Source of the DNA: Psychrobacter urativorans
Lineage (GTDB): Bacteria > Pseudomonadota > Gammaproteobacteria > Pseudomonadales > Moraxellaceae
Length of the DNA stretch: 64,000 nt
Reading direction: 5' to 3'
Assembly (NCBI RefSeq): GCF_904846675.1
Contig: NZ_CAJHBT010000006.1
Span: 61,005 to 125,004, forward strand
Part shown: positions 48,595 to 56,775 of the stretch, one piece after another
Layout: each line of letters opens with the position of its first letter
How positions within the stretch are numbered: the stretch's first letter is position 1
Made by a program: the position numbers and the translations under genes
Notes under the pieces: model-generated
What the model saw: only the letters and a program-made list of their open reading frames with translations
Told to the model about the DNA's origin: nothing
Databases searched by the model: none

Positions 48595-50904
48595 TCATAC
48601 GTCGACTTCCTTGATATAGATTTCGTTAGTAGCCGAATTTGTACGCGATTTTGGTAGTGTTTCGCCAGTAGTTCCGGCTTTGGCCTCGGCATTCTGTTCA
48701 GCAGAGGCTTTACTCTTGACGACACCTGCACGCAGGCGTCCAGCGTTTGCAATGACCATCAACGAACTAGCTGCCATCGCGGCCGCTGCTGCGAGCGGCG
48801 GTACCGTGCCGCCAACTGCAAGACCGAGCGCTAAGACATTATAGGTTACAGAGAACACAAGGTTTTGGCGCAGTATGCGGCGAGATTTTTGAGAAATTGC
48901 TATCGCTTCACCCACCGCGGTCATACCACCTTTTGCGATAACCACATCAGCTAGGGCTATCGTCGCTGGTGATGCATCAGTAGCCGCTATACCTACATCA
49001 GCGCGCACAATGGCAAGTGTGTCGTTAACGCCATCCCCGACGAAAGCAGTCGGGCCTGGTCCTGCCTCGACGAGTGTTGCCTTATCCTCAGGTGTGCAGG
49101 CAGCGCGAATCTCATTTTGTTTTAGTCCGGCTATGGCCCCAACATGCGCACAAGGAGCGGGCGCATCACCGCTTGCCATTCCGAGTATAAGACCGGAGGC
49201 TCTGAGTTGTGAAATCGTTGACGCTGCGTCGGGACGTAGCGTATCCCCAAGAAGAAATGTAGCCGCCCACTCGCCATCGGTCGCCATATAAACGGCAGTC
49301 AAACCTGTCTCGTGCTCTTCTTCAGGTAGGGTGATGCCATTACGAAAAAGAAAGCCGCGACTTCCGACCATCACCTCTGTGGCATCAACGGTGGCTTTGA
49401 CCCCATCGTCAAACCGCTCAGACTTTGTTGCAGTTAATAGTTTTTGATCTTGCGCTGCTCGTCGTAGCGCCTGAGCTACCGGATGTATAACCTCGTTTTC
49501 AGCTGCTGCTACAAACGCTAATAAGCGTGCGCGATCGAGCCCTGAGCGCAGTTGCAGCTCTCGGAGTACTGGCCGACCTTCGGTCAGCGTGCCTGTTTTA
49601 TCAAAAAGTACACGCCGCACCGCACCGAGGCTTTCCGATGCTGCATGTGTCCGGAAATGGATACCTGATGCCGCTGCCGCTCCGGTTGCAGCCAAATGCG
49701 AGACGGGTGCAGCAATAGCTACTGCACAAGGGCAGGCGATAATTAACACAGACAATGCTCGAAGGCTTGCTTCTTCTCCCGATAAACCCATGGTAAGCCC
49801 CACAAGCAGTGTGAGGGTAGCAAGCGTAATTGCGAGCGGTACAATAACCCGTGCCAGTCTATCTGCCAACCGGTGAATTTCTGGACGTGCGTGCAGTGCG
49901 TTCGCAATGTCGACACCCATAATATCGATCCGCCGTACGCCCACCTCTGCGGTAACGGAAACTTCAATCATGCGTGAAAGGTTGACGAAACCGGCTTCGA
50001 CTGTGCCACCTTTGATGATAGCGCGCGGCGCAGATTCACCCGTCATAATACTGGTATCAAAGCTACTGTCGCTGGCAACCAGTTGACCGTCGAGTGGTAC
50101 ACGTTCACCAGCTGCAACCCGAACGCGATCGCCCGCGCGAATCTCCGAGGCCAAAACCTCGTGCACGTTTCCATCATCGCCGACACGGCGTGCTGTTTCG
50201 GGCAATGCTGTACGTAAGGCAGCAATAGCACGGCTGGACTGCCGCAGTGTCGCCATCTCCACCAGACGTGCCAATGTCAAAAGCACAACCAGCATTACTG
50301 CTGTATCAAACCACACCTCCGATCGACCTACAGAAAGCGACCAGACTGATGCGATCACGGCTCCTGTGACTCCCAGACCGACGAGGCTATCCATTCCTGG
50401 TACGCCTACACGTGCCGTCCGCCAGCCAGCCAGCAGAATAGGTGCACCGGCCCAGACCACGACTGGCAGCGCCATCGCTCCGGCGGCCATGGCAAGCGCA
50501 CGTCCCGTTGCACCGGCGGCTATGTTATCAGGGTTCAGGTAGAGTAAAATGGACAGCACCATAGTCCACATGCCGAAGACAATTGCCACTACCAGTCGAG
50601 TGGCGACCCGACGCATTTCTGCGACGATTCTATCTTCCATTCCGTCGCCCGTGTCAGGCGGCGTCAAGCGGTAGCCCATAGCTGAAACCTTGCGCGCCAC
50701 TGCACTAAGGTCGGTACCCTTGTCCCATGAAAGCGCAACGGATGCACCGGCAAAGGAAACCTCGGCGCTCGTCACACCTGGGACTTTGGTCATTGCACGG
50801 CTCACTGCGGCTGCACAACTTGGGCACCATAACCCATCGATGCCGATTATACCCCGATCTAGACCGTCCAGTGTGGCAGGATCGAATGCTGGCATAGTAT
50901 CCAT
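48595..50904 (-). CDS. ccoI: CcoI/FixI-like copper-translocating P-type ATPase
   Basis: A 769-residue P1B-type ATPase. It has one N-terminal metal-binding domain (GLWCPSCAAA, Cys27 and Cys30), about eight membrane helices, the transport motif ACPCAVAIAAP, the A-domain MTGES, the phosphorylation motif DKTGTLTEG and FVGDGVNDTLA. CcoI enzymes deliver copper for the CuB site of cbb3 oxidases. The position as last gene of an oxidase operon, 3 bases after the cytochrome gene, fits this. The classical HP nucleotide-binding pair is present as EVIHPVAQAL. General copper export (CopA) is the alternative. Confidence 0.87.
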   Translation of the reverse strand: MDTMPAFDPATLDGLDRGIIGIDGLWCPSCAAAVSRAMTKVPGVTSAEVSFAGASVALSWDKGTDLSAVARKVSAMGYRLTPPDTGDGMEDRIVAEMRRVATRLVVAIVFGMWTMVLSILLYLNPDNIAAGATGRALAMAAGAMALPVVVWAGAPILLAGWRTARVGVPGMDSLVGLGVTGAVIASVWSLSVGRSEVWFDTAVMLVVLLTLARLVEMATLRQSSRAIAALRTALPETARRVGDDGNVHEVLASEIRAGDRVRVAAGERVPLDGQLVASDSSFDTSIMTGESAPRAIIKGGTVEAGFVNLSRMIEVSVTAEVGVRRIDIMGVDIANALHARPEIHRLADRLARVIVPLAITLATLTLLVGLTMGLSGEEASLRALSVLIIACPCAVAIAAPVSHLAATGAAAASGIHFRTHAASESLGAVRRVLFDKTGTLTEGRPVLRELQLRSGLDRARLLAFVAAAENEVIHPVAQALRRAAQDQKLLTATKSERFDDGVKATVDATEVMVGSRGFLFRNGITLPEEEHETGLTAVYMATDGEWAATFLLGDTLRPDAASTISQLRASGLILGMASGDAPAPCAHVGAIAGLKQNEIRAACTPEDKATLVEAGPGPTAFVGDGVNDTLAIVRADVGIAATDASPATIALADVVIAKGGMTAVGEAIAISQKSRRILRQNLVFSVTYNVLALGLAVGGTVPPLAAAAAMAASSLMVIANAGRLRAGVVKSKASAEQNAEAKAGTTGETLPKSRTNSATNEIYIKEVDV

Positions 50905-50907
50905 TGA

Positions 50908-52056
50908 CTATTGCTCCGGTACAACGATGCCCGTGGCAGATGGGGCATTAGCGTGGTCAGCATTCACACCTTTACCAATGATCCGGCCGCCGACTTCACG
51001 ACCATAATAGCCCTTATGATCGTGGAATTGCTCAGCCGATTCTGCGACGCTCATTTCTCCTGGTTGACGTGGGTCGGGCGGACGTTCGTGGCTGTTGACG
51101 TAAGCTGCAACGTCCCACGCCTCTTGCGCGCTCAGCGAGTAGGGCTTGCCCAATGGCATATTGGCATGAATAAATCCTGCAGCTGTATTTACCCGGTGCA
51201 TCCCAGCTCCCCAGTTATAGGAGTCCGGGCCCCATAGCGGCGGAAACGCGTAGCGGCCGTTCATGTCCTGCCGTCCTTCGCCTTCGTCACCGTGGCAAAC
51301 CGCGCATTGCGTCTCGAATACCTTTTTACCCCGTGCCGGATCGTAACCAGCCTCAGGTTCGTCCGGTACTGGGAAACCGGAGCCTGGCAAGTCGACCCGA
51401 TTCGGCGCACCAGTTGCTAGCCAGTGAAAGTAGCTTTCCAAATCTTTGTAAATTTGATGTCCTGACGGCGGCGGGCCACCAGCCGGTCCTGCAGGGGCAT
51501 TCATGGAATAAGTAAAGCAGCCGTTTACCCGATCCTCCATAGTATTAATCATCTCGTTCTTGCCGCGATAGGTCGGGTACATACCAGCCGCTGCCCACAT
51601 AGGCGCGGAGTTCGCCTCCCTTCCCGCGTTGAGGTGACAGTTCGCGCAAGCAAGCGAGTTCCCCACGAACTCTGTGGCGTTCGCTCCTGGGTTAAGGAAA
51701 ATCTCGCGGCCACGCCTGATTGATTCGCCAAATTCATCGTCCGGAATCTCATTATCGGCGGGCGGTAAAAAAAAGCCGTCTGAATCCGTCGGAATGTTCA
51801 GTTTTGCAACACTTTCATCCTGCTCACCCAATTCATCGCTTGTTTTGAGAAATGTTTCGCGTGCTTCCTGCGACTGTTCACCGGCTTGCTGCGCGTCGCC
51901 TACTTCTTCGGCGGTACCGAGAAACCACGCTGCTGCATCTATTCGATAGAGATAAGCGCCTCCAAGCACAAGGATCAAAGCGCCAAGCCCCGCGTAAAGC
52001 CAGCGTTGGACGGCGTTACCGCTCCGCGTTTCCTTTTCATACTGTTTTTCAGACAT
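50908..52056 (-). CDS. tsdA: TsdA-like dihaem cytochrome c (thiosulfate dehydrogenase family)
   Basis: A 382-residue protein anchored by a membrane helix (about 20-37). The first domain has haem motif CANCH (137-141) in GNSLACANCHLNAGREANSA, then YRGKNEMINTMEDRVNGCF, where Cys180 matches the unusual Cys haem ligand of TsdA (the CFxxSMN motif). The second domain has CAVCH (251-255). TsdA couples two thiosulfate to tetrathionate, or runs in reverse, in the periplasm. It sits between a dihaem cytochrome gene and the CcoI gene, so its electrons probably go to the oxidase of this operon. SoxA-like cytochromes are the nearest alternative. TAGGAGG precedes the ATG. Confidence 0.8.
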   Translation of the reverse strand: MSEKQYEKETRSGNAVQRWLYAGLGALILVLGGAYLYRIDAAAWFLGTAEEVGDAQQAGEQSQEARETFLKTSDELGEQDESVAKLNIPTDSDGFFLPPADNEIPDDEFGESIRRGREIFLNPGANATEFVGNSLACANCHLNAGREANSAPMWAAAGMYPTYRGKNEMINTMEDRVNGCFTYSMNAPAGPAGGPPPSGHQIYKDLESYFHWLATGAPNRVDLPGSGFPVPDEPEAGYDPARGKKVFETQCAVCHGDEGEGRQDMNGRYAFPPLWGPDSYNWGAGMHRVNTAAGFIHANMPLGKPYSLSAQEAWDVAAYVNSHERPPDPRQPGEMSVAESAEQFHDHKGYYGREVGGRIIGKGVNADHANAPSATGIVVPEQ

Positions 52057-52067
52057 TTTCGATCCTC

Positions 52068-52826
52068 CTAATCAGCATCGGGGTTGCGGGACTGCGGTGG
52101 TGGCAGCGTCGCGAGATAGTCCGACACTGCACTCATATCTTGTTCCGAAAGCGACTGCGCTATAGAGTGCATGAGACCAAGCGGCGAGTTGACCCGATTC
52201 CCTTCTTTCCAAGCGGCAAGTTGTGTGTGTGTATAAGCGGGATGTTGACCCGCGATCGCGGGGAAAGTTTCCCCAACGCCCCATCCGAGCGGTCCGTGAC
52301 ACGAGAAGCAGGATGGCAGGTCAACTGTCCAATCGCCAGCCAGCGTCAGTTCTCGGCCGCGCTCTAGGTTGCCACCGAGAGAAGCTGTAGCCGAAGGAGC
52401 TGTCTTAAGCGCGGCATAATAGGTGCCAAGTGCAGCCATTTCCTCATCTGTCAGCGTTGATACGACATATTGCATGTTGTCATTGATACGTGCACCGCTC
52501 TGATAATCGTGCAGCTGCTTTACGAGATAGCCCGCTGACACGCCAGCCAAGCGGGGAATGTTCTGAGCGCCTTGGCCGGTGTCTCCATGACAAGAAGCAC
52601 AGGACCAAGATGCATCGGCAGACTCTCCACTCCCATCGATCAGAGCCATGACGCTTTTTGGGTCGGCTTTTGCCGCAGCGGCTCCATAGCTTTCTGCTGC
52701 TCGCCAGTCGATCATCGCTCCATCCTCTGTAGGTTCTTTTTGGGTGGTTCCAGTCAGAGCGATTAAAAGAGCAACTAAAAGAGCACTTGAAATGGCAATA
52801 AGAATTATTGATACAACCATTTTCAT
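52068..52826 (-). CDS. Dihaem cytochrome c, c4-like, membrane-anchored
   Basis: A 252-residue protein with an N-terminal helix (about 4-24) and two cytochrome c domains: CASCH at 76-80 and CFSCH at 173-177, each followed by the GxGxxxxxxPxLAG/PAIAGQ pattern of cytochrome c4 and by LxxWKxGxR-like blocks. Cytochrome c4 carries electrons to cbb3 oxidases in several proteobacteria. Here it lies between the CcoP-like and TsdA-like genes. Its ATG overlaps the previous stop by 4 bases (ATGA). Confidence 0.87.
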   Translation of the reverse strand: MKMVVSIILIAISSALLVALLIALTGTTQKEPTEDGAMIDWRAAESYGAAAAKADPKSVMALIDGSGESADASWSCASCHGDTGQGAQNIPRLAGVSAGYLVKQLHDYQSGARINDNMQYVVSTLTDEEMAALGTYYAALKTAPSATASLGGNLERGRELTLAGDWTVDLPSCFSCHGPLGWGVGETFPAIAGQHPAYTHTQLAAWKEGNRVNSPLGLMHSIAQSLSEQDMSAVSDYLATLPPPQSRNPDAD

Positions 52827-53572
52827 TGTGTTTCCTCCTGAGCTTCTTCAGCTTGATCAGGCACTGCCATTTGGGCCTTTGCCTGGTTCTCAGCAACCGC
52901 TGTGTATTCTATGTCAAAAGCATTGTGGAGTTCGAACCCTCCTTGCCACGGGTAATCAATCTTGCTTTCAAGCGCTTTGCGGACGGCTGCAACTTGGTTT
53001 GATGAAACTGCATCAGCTTTGTTTGACCATTTGCTACGGATATGAGTCAGGATAAGGGCAATCTCCTCATTTTCGAGGGTCGCGTGAAAGGTGGGCATCC
53101 GTCCGTCATAGGTTTCGCCTTTGACCTCAATGAGACCTGTGATGCCACGTAGTAGGATCGCAGTTGGTACCTCTGCATTGGCTACGACGTACGGTGACCC
53201 GTCAAGCGGAGGAATCGCGTTCCGTACACCCGATCCGTTCGCCTGGTGGCAGGTCGCGCAATAGGTTCCAAAAAGCGCTGCGCCCTGTGCAGCCAAAAGC
53301 TCGCCTTCAGCCTCTCGTATTTCGGCAGTGTTCGCATCGGCGGATGAGACTCCTTTATCCTCTGCAGCTCGTACCAGTTGTGCGTCTTTACCGTCTTCAG
53401 TTGCCTGCGCATCAAAATAAAGCGTCACTCCGCCGGATATAGCAAGCGCGATGGCTATCGCAATGAACGGCCAGGGTACTGGGTTTTTGGGTTCGGTAGG
53501 TTTGAAATCATCATCGATGTTACGCGCAGCCGATCCAAAATCCTTGGTAAATTTATTCTTGGGTCGTTTCAT
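52823..53572 (-). CDS. Monohaem membrane cytochrome c (CcoP-like position)
   Basis: A 249-residue protein with a cytoplasmic N-terminus, one helix (about 34-53, preceded by PKNPVPWPF) and a single haem site CATCH (105-109) in GTYCATCHQANGSGVRNAIP. The Asn-Pro-x-Pro-Trp before the helix recalls the NPLPRWW element of CcoP, but true CcoP has two haems. It may take the CcoP role of electron entry. An Ala/Gln/Glu-rich tail ends the protein. ATGA overlaps link it to the genes on both sides. Confidence 0.82.
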   Translation of the reverse strand: MKRPKNKFTKDFGSAARNIDDDFKPTEPKNPVPWPFIAIAIALAISGGVTLYFDAQATEDGKDAQLVRAAEDKGVSSADANTAEIREAEGELLAAQGAALFGTYCATCHQANGSGVRNAIPPLDGSPYVVANAEVPTAILLRGITGLIEVKGETYDGRMPTFHATLENEEIALILTHIRSKWSNKADAVSSNQVAAVRKALESKIDYPWQGGFELHNAFDIEYTAVAENQAKAQMAVPDQAEEAQEETQ

Positions 53573-54192
53573 TTTTCCATCCCCCTGTCTTCTGAATAAC
53601 CATTGTCGCGTAATTCAGGGTTAGCGACGGGATAAGTCCGATCAAGGCTGACGAGGTAGTCTACAAGATCAAGCGCTTCGGGCCGCGCTACAACGACCTT
53701 ACCTGCTGGGCGATTCTCGACAGGAAGTCGCACCACAACATCGCTCGCTTCAGCCTCTGTTTTGGTCTCAAATAAGAAGGGGTAACTTGGCATGATTGAG
53801 GTCGGGTGGATTGCACGCGGCTGATAGAGATGGGTCAGATGCCAGTCACGGCTGGGCATTCGTGCGCCGATGTTGAGCAGGTCTGGTCCGGTGCGCATAG
53901 TGCCTAAAAGATGGGGCGTGTCATAGGCGTAGTCTGAAGCAGTGGAAGGACGGCCCCATCCGCGTTGGACATCAGGTCCCTGCTCGGGTGCACGTGGCTG
54001 CTGACTGTGGCAATATACGCAACCGAGATCTACATAGGTCTCCCGTCCGCGTAGTTCGCTCTCAGTATAAGGCTCGAGACCGGGCGTGGCTGCTGCCGAG
54101 CGAATTTCGTCGCCAGGCAGGATGACAAGGAATACAGTCGCAAAAGCCAGAATAGCCGCAACGAGTAACATAAGGGGCATAACACGGTTCAT
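53569..54192 (-). CDS. ccoO: cbb3-type oxidase subunit II (CcoO)
   Basis: A 207-residue membrane-anchored monohaem cytochrome c. Helix at about 5-26; haem motif CVYCH (58-62) in YVDLGCVYCHSQQPR; axial Met candidate 134 in SIMPSYPFLF. The blocks WGRPSTASDYAYD and HLLGTMRTGPDLLNIG are typical of CcoO, which passes electrons to the CcoN haems. It begins 10 bases after ccoN with a GAGGAGACC ribosome site. Confidence 0.92.
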   Translation of the reverse strand: MNRVMPLMLLVAAILAFATVFLVILPGDEIRSAAATPGLEPYTESELRGRETYVDLGCVYCHSQQPRAPEQGPDVQRGWGRPSTASDYAYDTPHLLGTMRTGPDLLNIGARMPSRDWHLTHLYQPRAIHPTSIMPSYPFLFETKTEAEASDVVVRLPVENRPAGKVVVARPEALDLVDYLVSLDRTYPVANPELRDNGYSEDRGMEK

Positions 54193-54202
54193 TTTGGTCT
54201 CC

Positions 54203-55816
54203 TCACTGGTTCTGGTTCGGTTGTGTGCTTTCCTGACTCTCGATCAATCCAGGGCCTGCTTTCCATTCAACACCTCGGCCTACAAGGATCGCAATCATAT
54301 TGGCCGCAAAAGCGAAATGTCCAAGCACCATCAAGGATCCGCCGACAGAGCGGCCTGTAAGGTAGGGCACGGTCAGCTCCATACTCTCCATAAAGTCGCG
54401 GGCGGGATCAAGCATTGCCTGCCCTTGCAGCCAGCCGCCCAAGCTGAGTGAAACGAAATAAATAGTGAATCCGATGACAACCAGCCACCAGTGTGCAACG
54501 ATGAGCGCAGGAAATGGCCAAACACGACCCACAAGACGGGGCGTCACATAATAAATGCCGCCAAAAAGTACGAAGGTCACAAACGCATAGACACCCAGGT
54601 GCGCATGACCAACCGTATAATGAGTAAAATGCGTTACTGAGTTAACAGCCCGCAATGCTTGGAGCGAGCCTTGAAAGGACGCAGCCGTATACATAAGCGC
54701 CCCGATAGCCACGAACCTCAACGGAATACTGGCACGAAATACGTCTAGATTGTTAAGCCACAGCGGATGCTGGTTAATAGCGACAGCGATTACTGGAACA
54801 AACATCATGATGGATTGAACAATTGAAAGTGTCACTACCCATGTCGGCACGGGCCCGCCGATCAGATGGTGTATCCCAACCTGACTGTAAAAAAGCGCCA
54901 GTGCCCAGAAGCCTATTAGTGAAAGGCTATAGGAATAGATCGGCTTACCAATAATCCGTGGCAGCAGATAATAAGCAGCACCGACACCTAGCGGCGTGAG
55001 CCACAGACCTAGCACGTTATGAGCATACCACCAGTTTACGGTTGCCTGTTGCACGCCGACATGTAACCCCGGAATGTTTGCCACAATAAACAATATCGGA
55101 AACCAGACCATTGCCGCTAGGTAATACCACCCAGTAACGTAGATATGCTTCACCTTTCGGTGCTTTGCCGTTACTATCAACGGAATCACAAACATAAATA
55201 CTGCGAGCGCGATGAATATGTCAATCTGCCACGGAATCTCTAACCATTCCAGCCCGTCGGTCCAGCCGATGCCGATTGCCCACGCACCTGCACCGACTGC
55301 GACGTTCATTAAAACGGCTCCGGCGAGCGCAAGGGAGGGCAATCGCAGACGTGTTGCAAAGATTGTTGGAAGTAGCCAAAGTGCAAGCCCCATCAATCCA
55401 AGGGAAAGCCATCCGTAGATAACAAGGTTCAAATGAATGGTTCGCATGCGCCCAAAAGTCAGGGCTGCAGAGCCGTTTAGCCAATCGGGAATGTGTAGTT
55501 TTAAAGAGGCAATCAGGCCAAAGGTGCTACCGATAATCAGCCATAAGGTCGCGGTGGCAAACACGAAAAGGATAATGCGCCGAGTGTTTTTAGGGAAAAA
55601 GCTTTCGCCGTCTCGTCCGTGCGGTGATTCTGTTTGTTCTGCATGAGTGCTCGGATCATCAGGCGTTTCGGCCCGATCTTCGGCCTCAAAAATAGTGAGT
55701 GCATCCGCCTGTGTAAAACGCATCTCGCTGCGTGAAATCGTCCAGATGAGAAAAACAAGCGCCACCAATGACACTGCAAAACTCACAAGGACAAGGGTTC
55801 CGACCGTGAATTCCAA
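54203..55816 (-). CDS. ccoN: cbb3-like haem-copper oxidase catalytic subunit (CcoN)
   Basis: A 537-residue polytopic subunit. The metal ligands are visible: low-spin haem His128 (TIHLNLVIYGW), CuB ligands His266 (WWYAHNVLG) and His316-His317 (VGIHHLIGG), and His404/His406 (YTVGHAHLG). IYSYSLSLIGFW carries the Tyr expected for the cross-linked Tyr-His pair. Compared with classical CcoN it has an extra N-terminal helix plus acidic linker, and Gln382 (SFQGSLQAL) where FEGPM has Glu. The start is TTG at 55816, since AAGAGGGAG lies 6 bases upstream; the GTG at 55858 has none. It heads the operon. Confidence 0.92.
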   Translation of the reverse strand: MEFTVGTLVLVSFAVSLVALVFLIWTISRSEMRFTQADALTIFEAEDRAETPDDPSTHAEQTESPHGRDGESFFPKNTRRIILFVFATATLWLIIGSTFGLIASLKLHIPDWLNGSAALTFGRMRTIHLNLVIYGWLSLGLMGLALWLLPTIFATRLRLPSLALAGAVLMNVAVGAGAWAIGIGWTDGLEWLEIPWQIDIFIALAVFMFVIPLIVTAKHRKVKHIYVTGWYYLAAMVWFPILFIVANIPGLHVGVQQATVNWWYAHNVLGLWLTPLGVGAAYYLLPRIIGKPIYSYSLSLIGFWALALFYSQVGIHHLIGGPVPTWVVTLSIVQSIMMFVPVIAVAINQHPLWLNNLDVFRASIPLRFVAIGALMYTAASFQGSLQALRAVNSVTHFTHYTVGHAHLGVYAFVTFVLFGGIYYVTPRLVGRVWPFPALIVAHWWLVVIGFTIYFVSLSLGGWLQGQAMLDPARDFMESMELTVPYLTGRSVGGSLMVLGHFAFAANMIAILVGRGVEWKAGPGLIESQESTQPNQNQ

Positions 55817-55992
55817 AATATACTCCCTCTTCGTTAAGTGTCTCTTGAGGTGAGGCACATTCGCTGTTGTAATACCTTAAAAGGCGCAACACCTTAAAAG
55901 CAGCCTAATAAGCTCTATGTATAATAGTTACAACGATACGAACATTATCCGTTCTCTCATCAAAGCGTTATCGATACTCGATCGCACAATAT

Positions 55993-56024
55993 ATGCTAGC
56001 GTCTCATATTGTGAATATCAAATA
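55993..56024 (-). promoter_or_regulatory. Promoter and palindromic operator of the cco operon
   Basis: On the minus strand TTGATA (56021-56016) and TAGCAT (55998-55993) are 17 bases apart. ATATT-GTG-AATAT (56006-56018) overlaps the -35 side. Except for the palindrome centre and a few spacer bases this matches the MBL promoter at 48167-48198. Confidence 0.7.
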
Positions 56025-56126
56025 GAGGGCTTCAAAAACCCAACGCTTAATTAGTTGCTATTCTGTAATAAAATTATTTCGTCATAACAAGGTGAGATAG
56101 AATATCCACATCAAAAGTGTGTATAA

Positions 56127-56152
56127 CTCACATAAGGGAAGACTTATGTGAG
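56127..56152. promoter_or_regulatory. Perfect 10-bp hairpin CTCACATAAG / CTTATGTGAG
   Basis: Arms at 56127-56136 and 56143-56152 around GGAAGA. There is no T-run on either strand, so an operator or RNA element is more likely than a terminator. Confidence 0.5.
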
Positions 56153-56580
56153 AGTTGGCCATTCTGTTTAAAGTGCTACTGCTATATAAAAGATAGATAC
56201 AATACAGAAAAACACAGTACAAATTAGATACAATTTACTGGATTATTCAATATGGAAAAATAGTCAGCTGACACGGCCCAATAGTATTTTCAAGCAATTA
56301 AATAAAGTATCATCAGTTCCTCCTACTATAACTACCATAAGGAAGCATGAGTCAGTCATACGATAGTTTGGTATAGAGTATAGAACACCTAATTTAGTTG
56401 TTTTATACCAACAATAATTGATTGATAGTGATAGCTTTATGACGTTAATTTCAAGCACCTTGTTAAGGTTGGTTGTTTTTTGACGGAGGAAATCGTCTGA
56501 GGTTAGTTTTCTTCGTCTGTGTAAAGCTTTCATAAAGTAAGTAAAGTAGGTAGTGATTCTTGTTTAATCGTTTTTTCTGT

Positions 56581-56775
56581 GTAATATCGAGCCTATGGTC
56601 TAAGCCTGTAAATAGTACGACTGAAGCAGTTACGAAATAGGCATAAATAGCATCTTGACCATAAATCCGCTACAATATGCGCATCGAAATCTGTCATAAC
56701 CTTTGTTGTATCACTACTATTATCTTGCTATTTTCTTCCCAAATTTAACGATAAGTTATTCATTATGAGCGCAGA
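56581..56775 (+). repeat. prfC upstream region, right-hand copy of the duplicated segment
   Basis: This is the intact prfC 5' region whose diverged partner lies at 48211-48375; about 35 bases before the final block are absent from the left copy. Confidence 0.78.

Larger units (their letters stand above)
55817..56764. other. Right boundary of the island and prfC upstream region
   Basis: Contains the cco leader and promoter, an orphan hairpin (56127-56152), then AT-rich backbone sequence and the prfC promoter copy. The 89-codon minus frame at 56264-56533 has no ribosome site or family resemblance. Composition changes near 55900-56030. Confidence 0.55.

Noticed and set aside
55816..55858. GTG at 55858 as ccoN start
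   Set aside because: The longer version has no ribosome site and places the AAGAGGGAG site inside the gene; TTG 55816 fits the spacing.
56264..56533. 89-codon minus-strand frame near prfC as a transposase remnant
   Set aside because: No transposase motif (no DDE or HUH pattern), no start signal, and random-looking composition.
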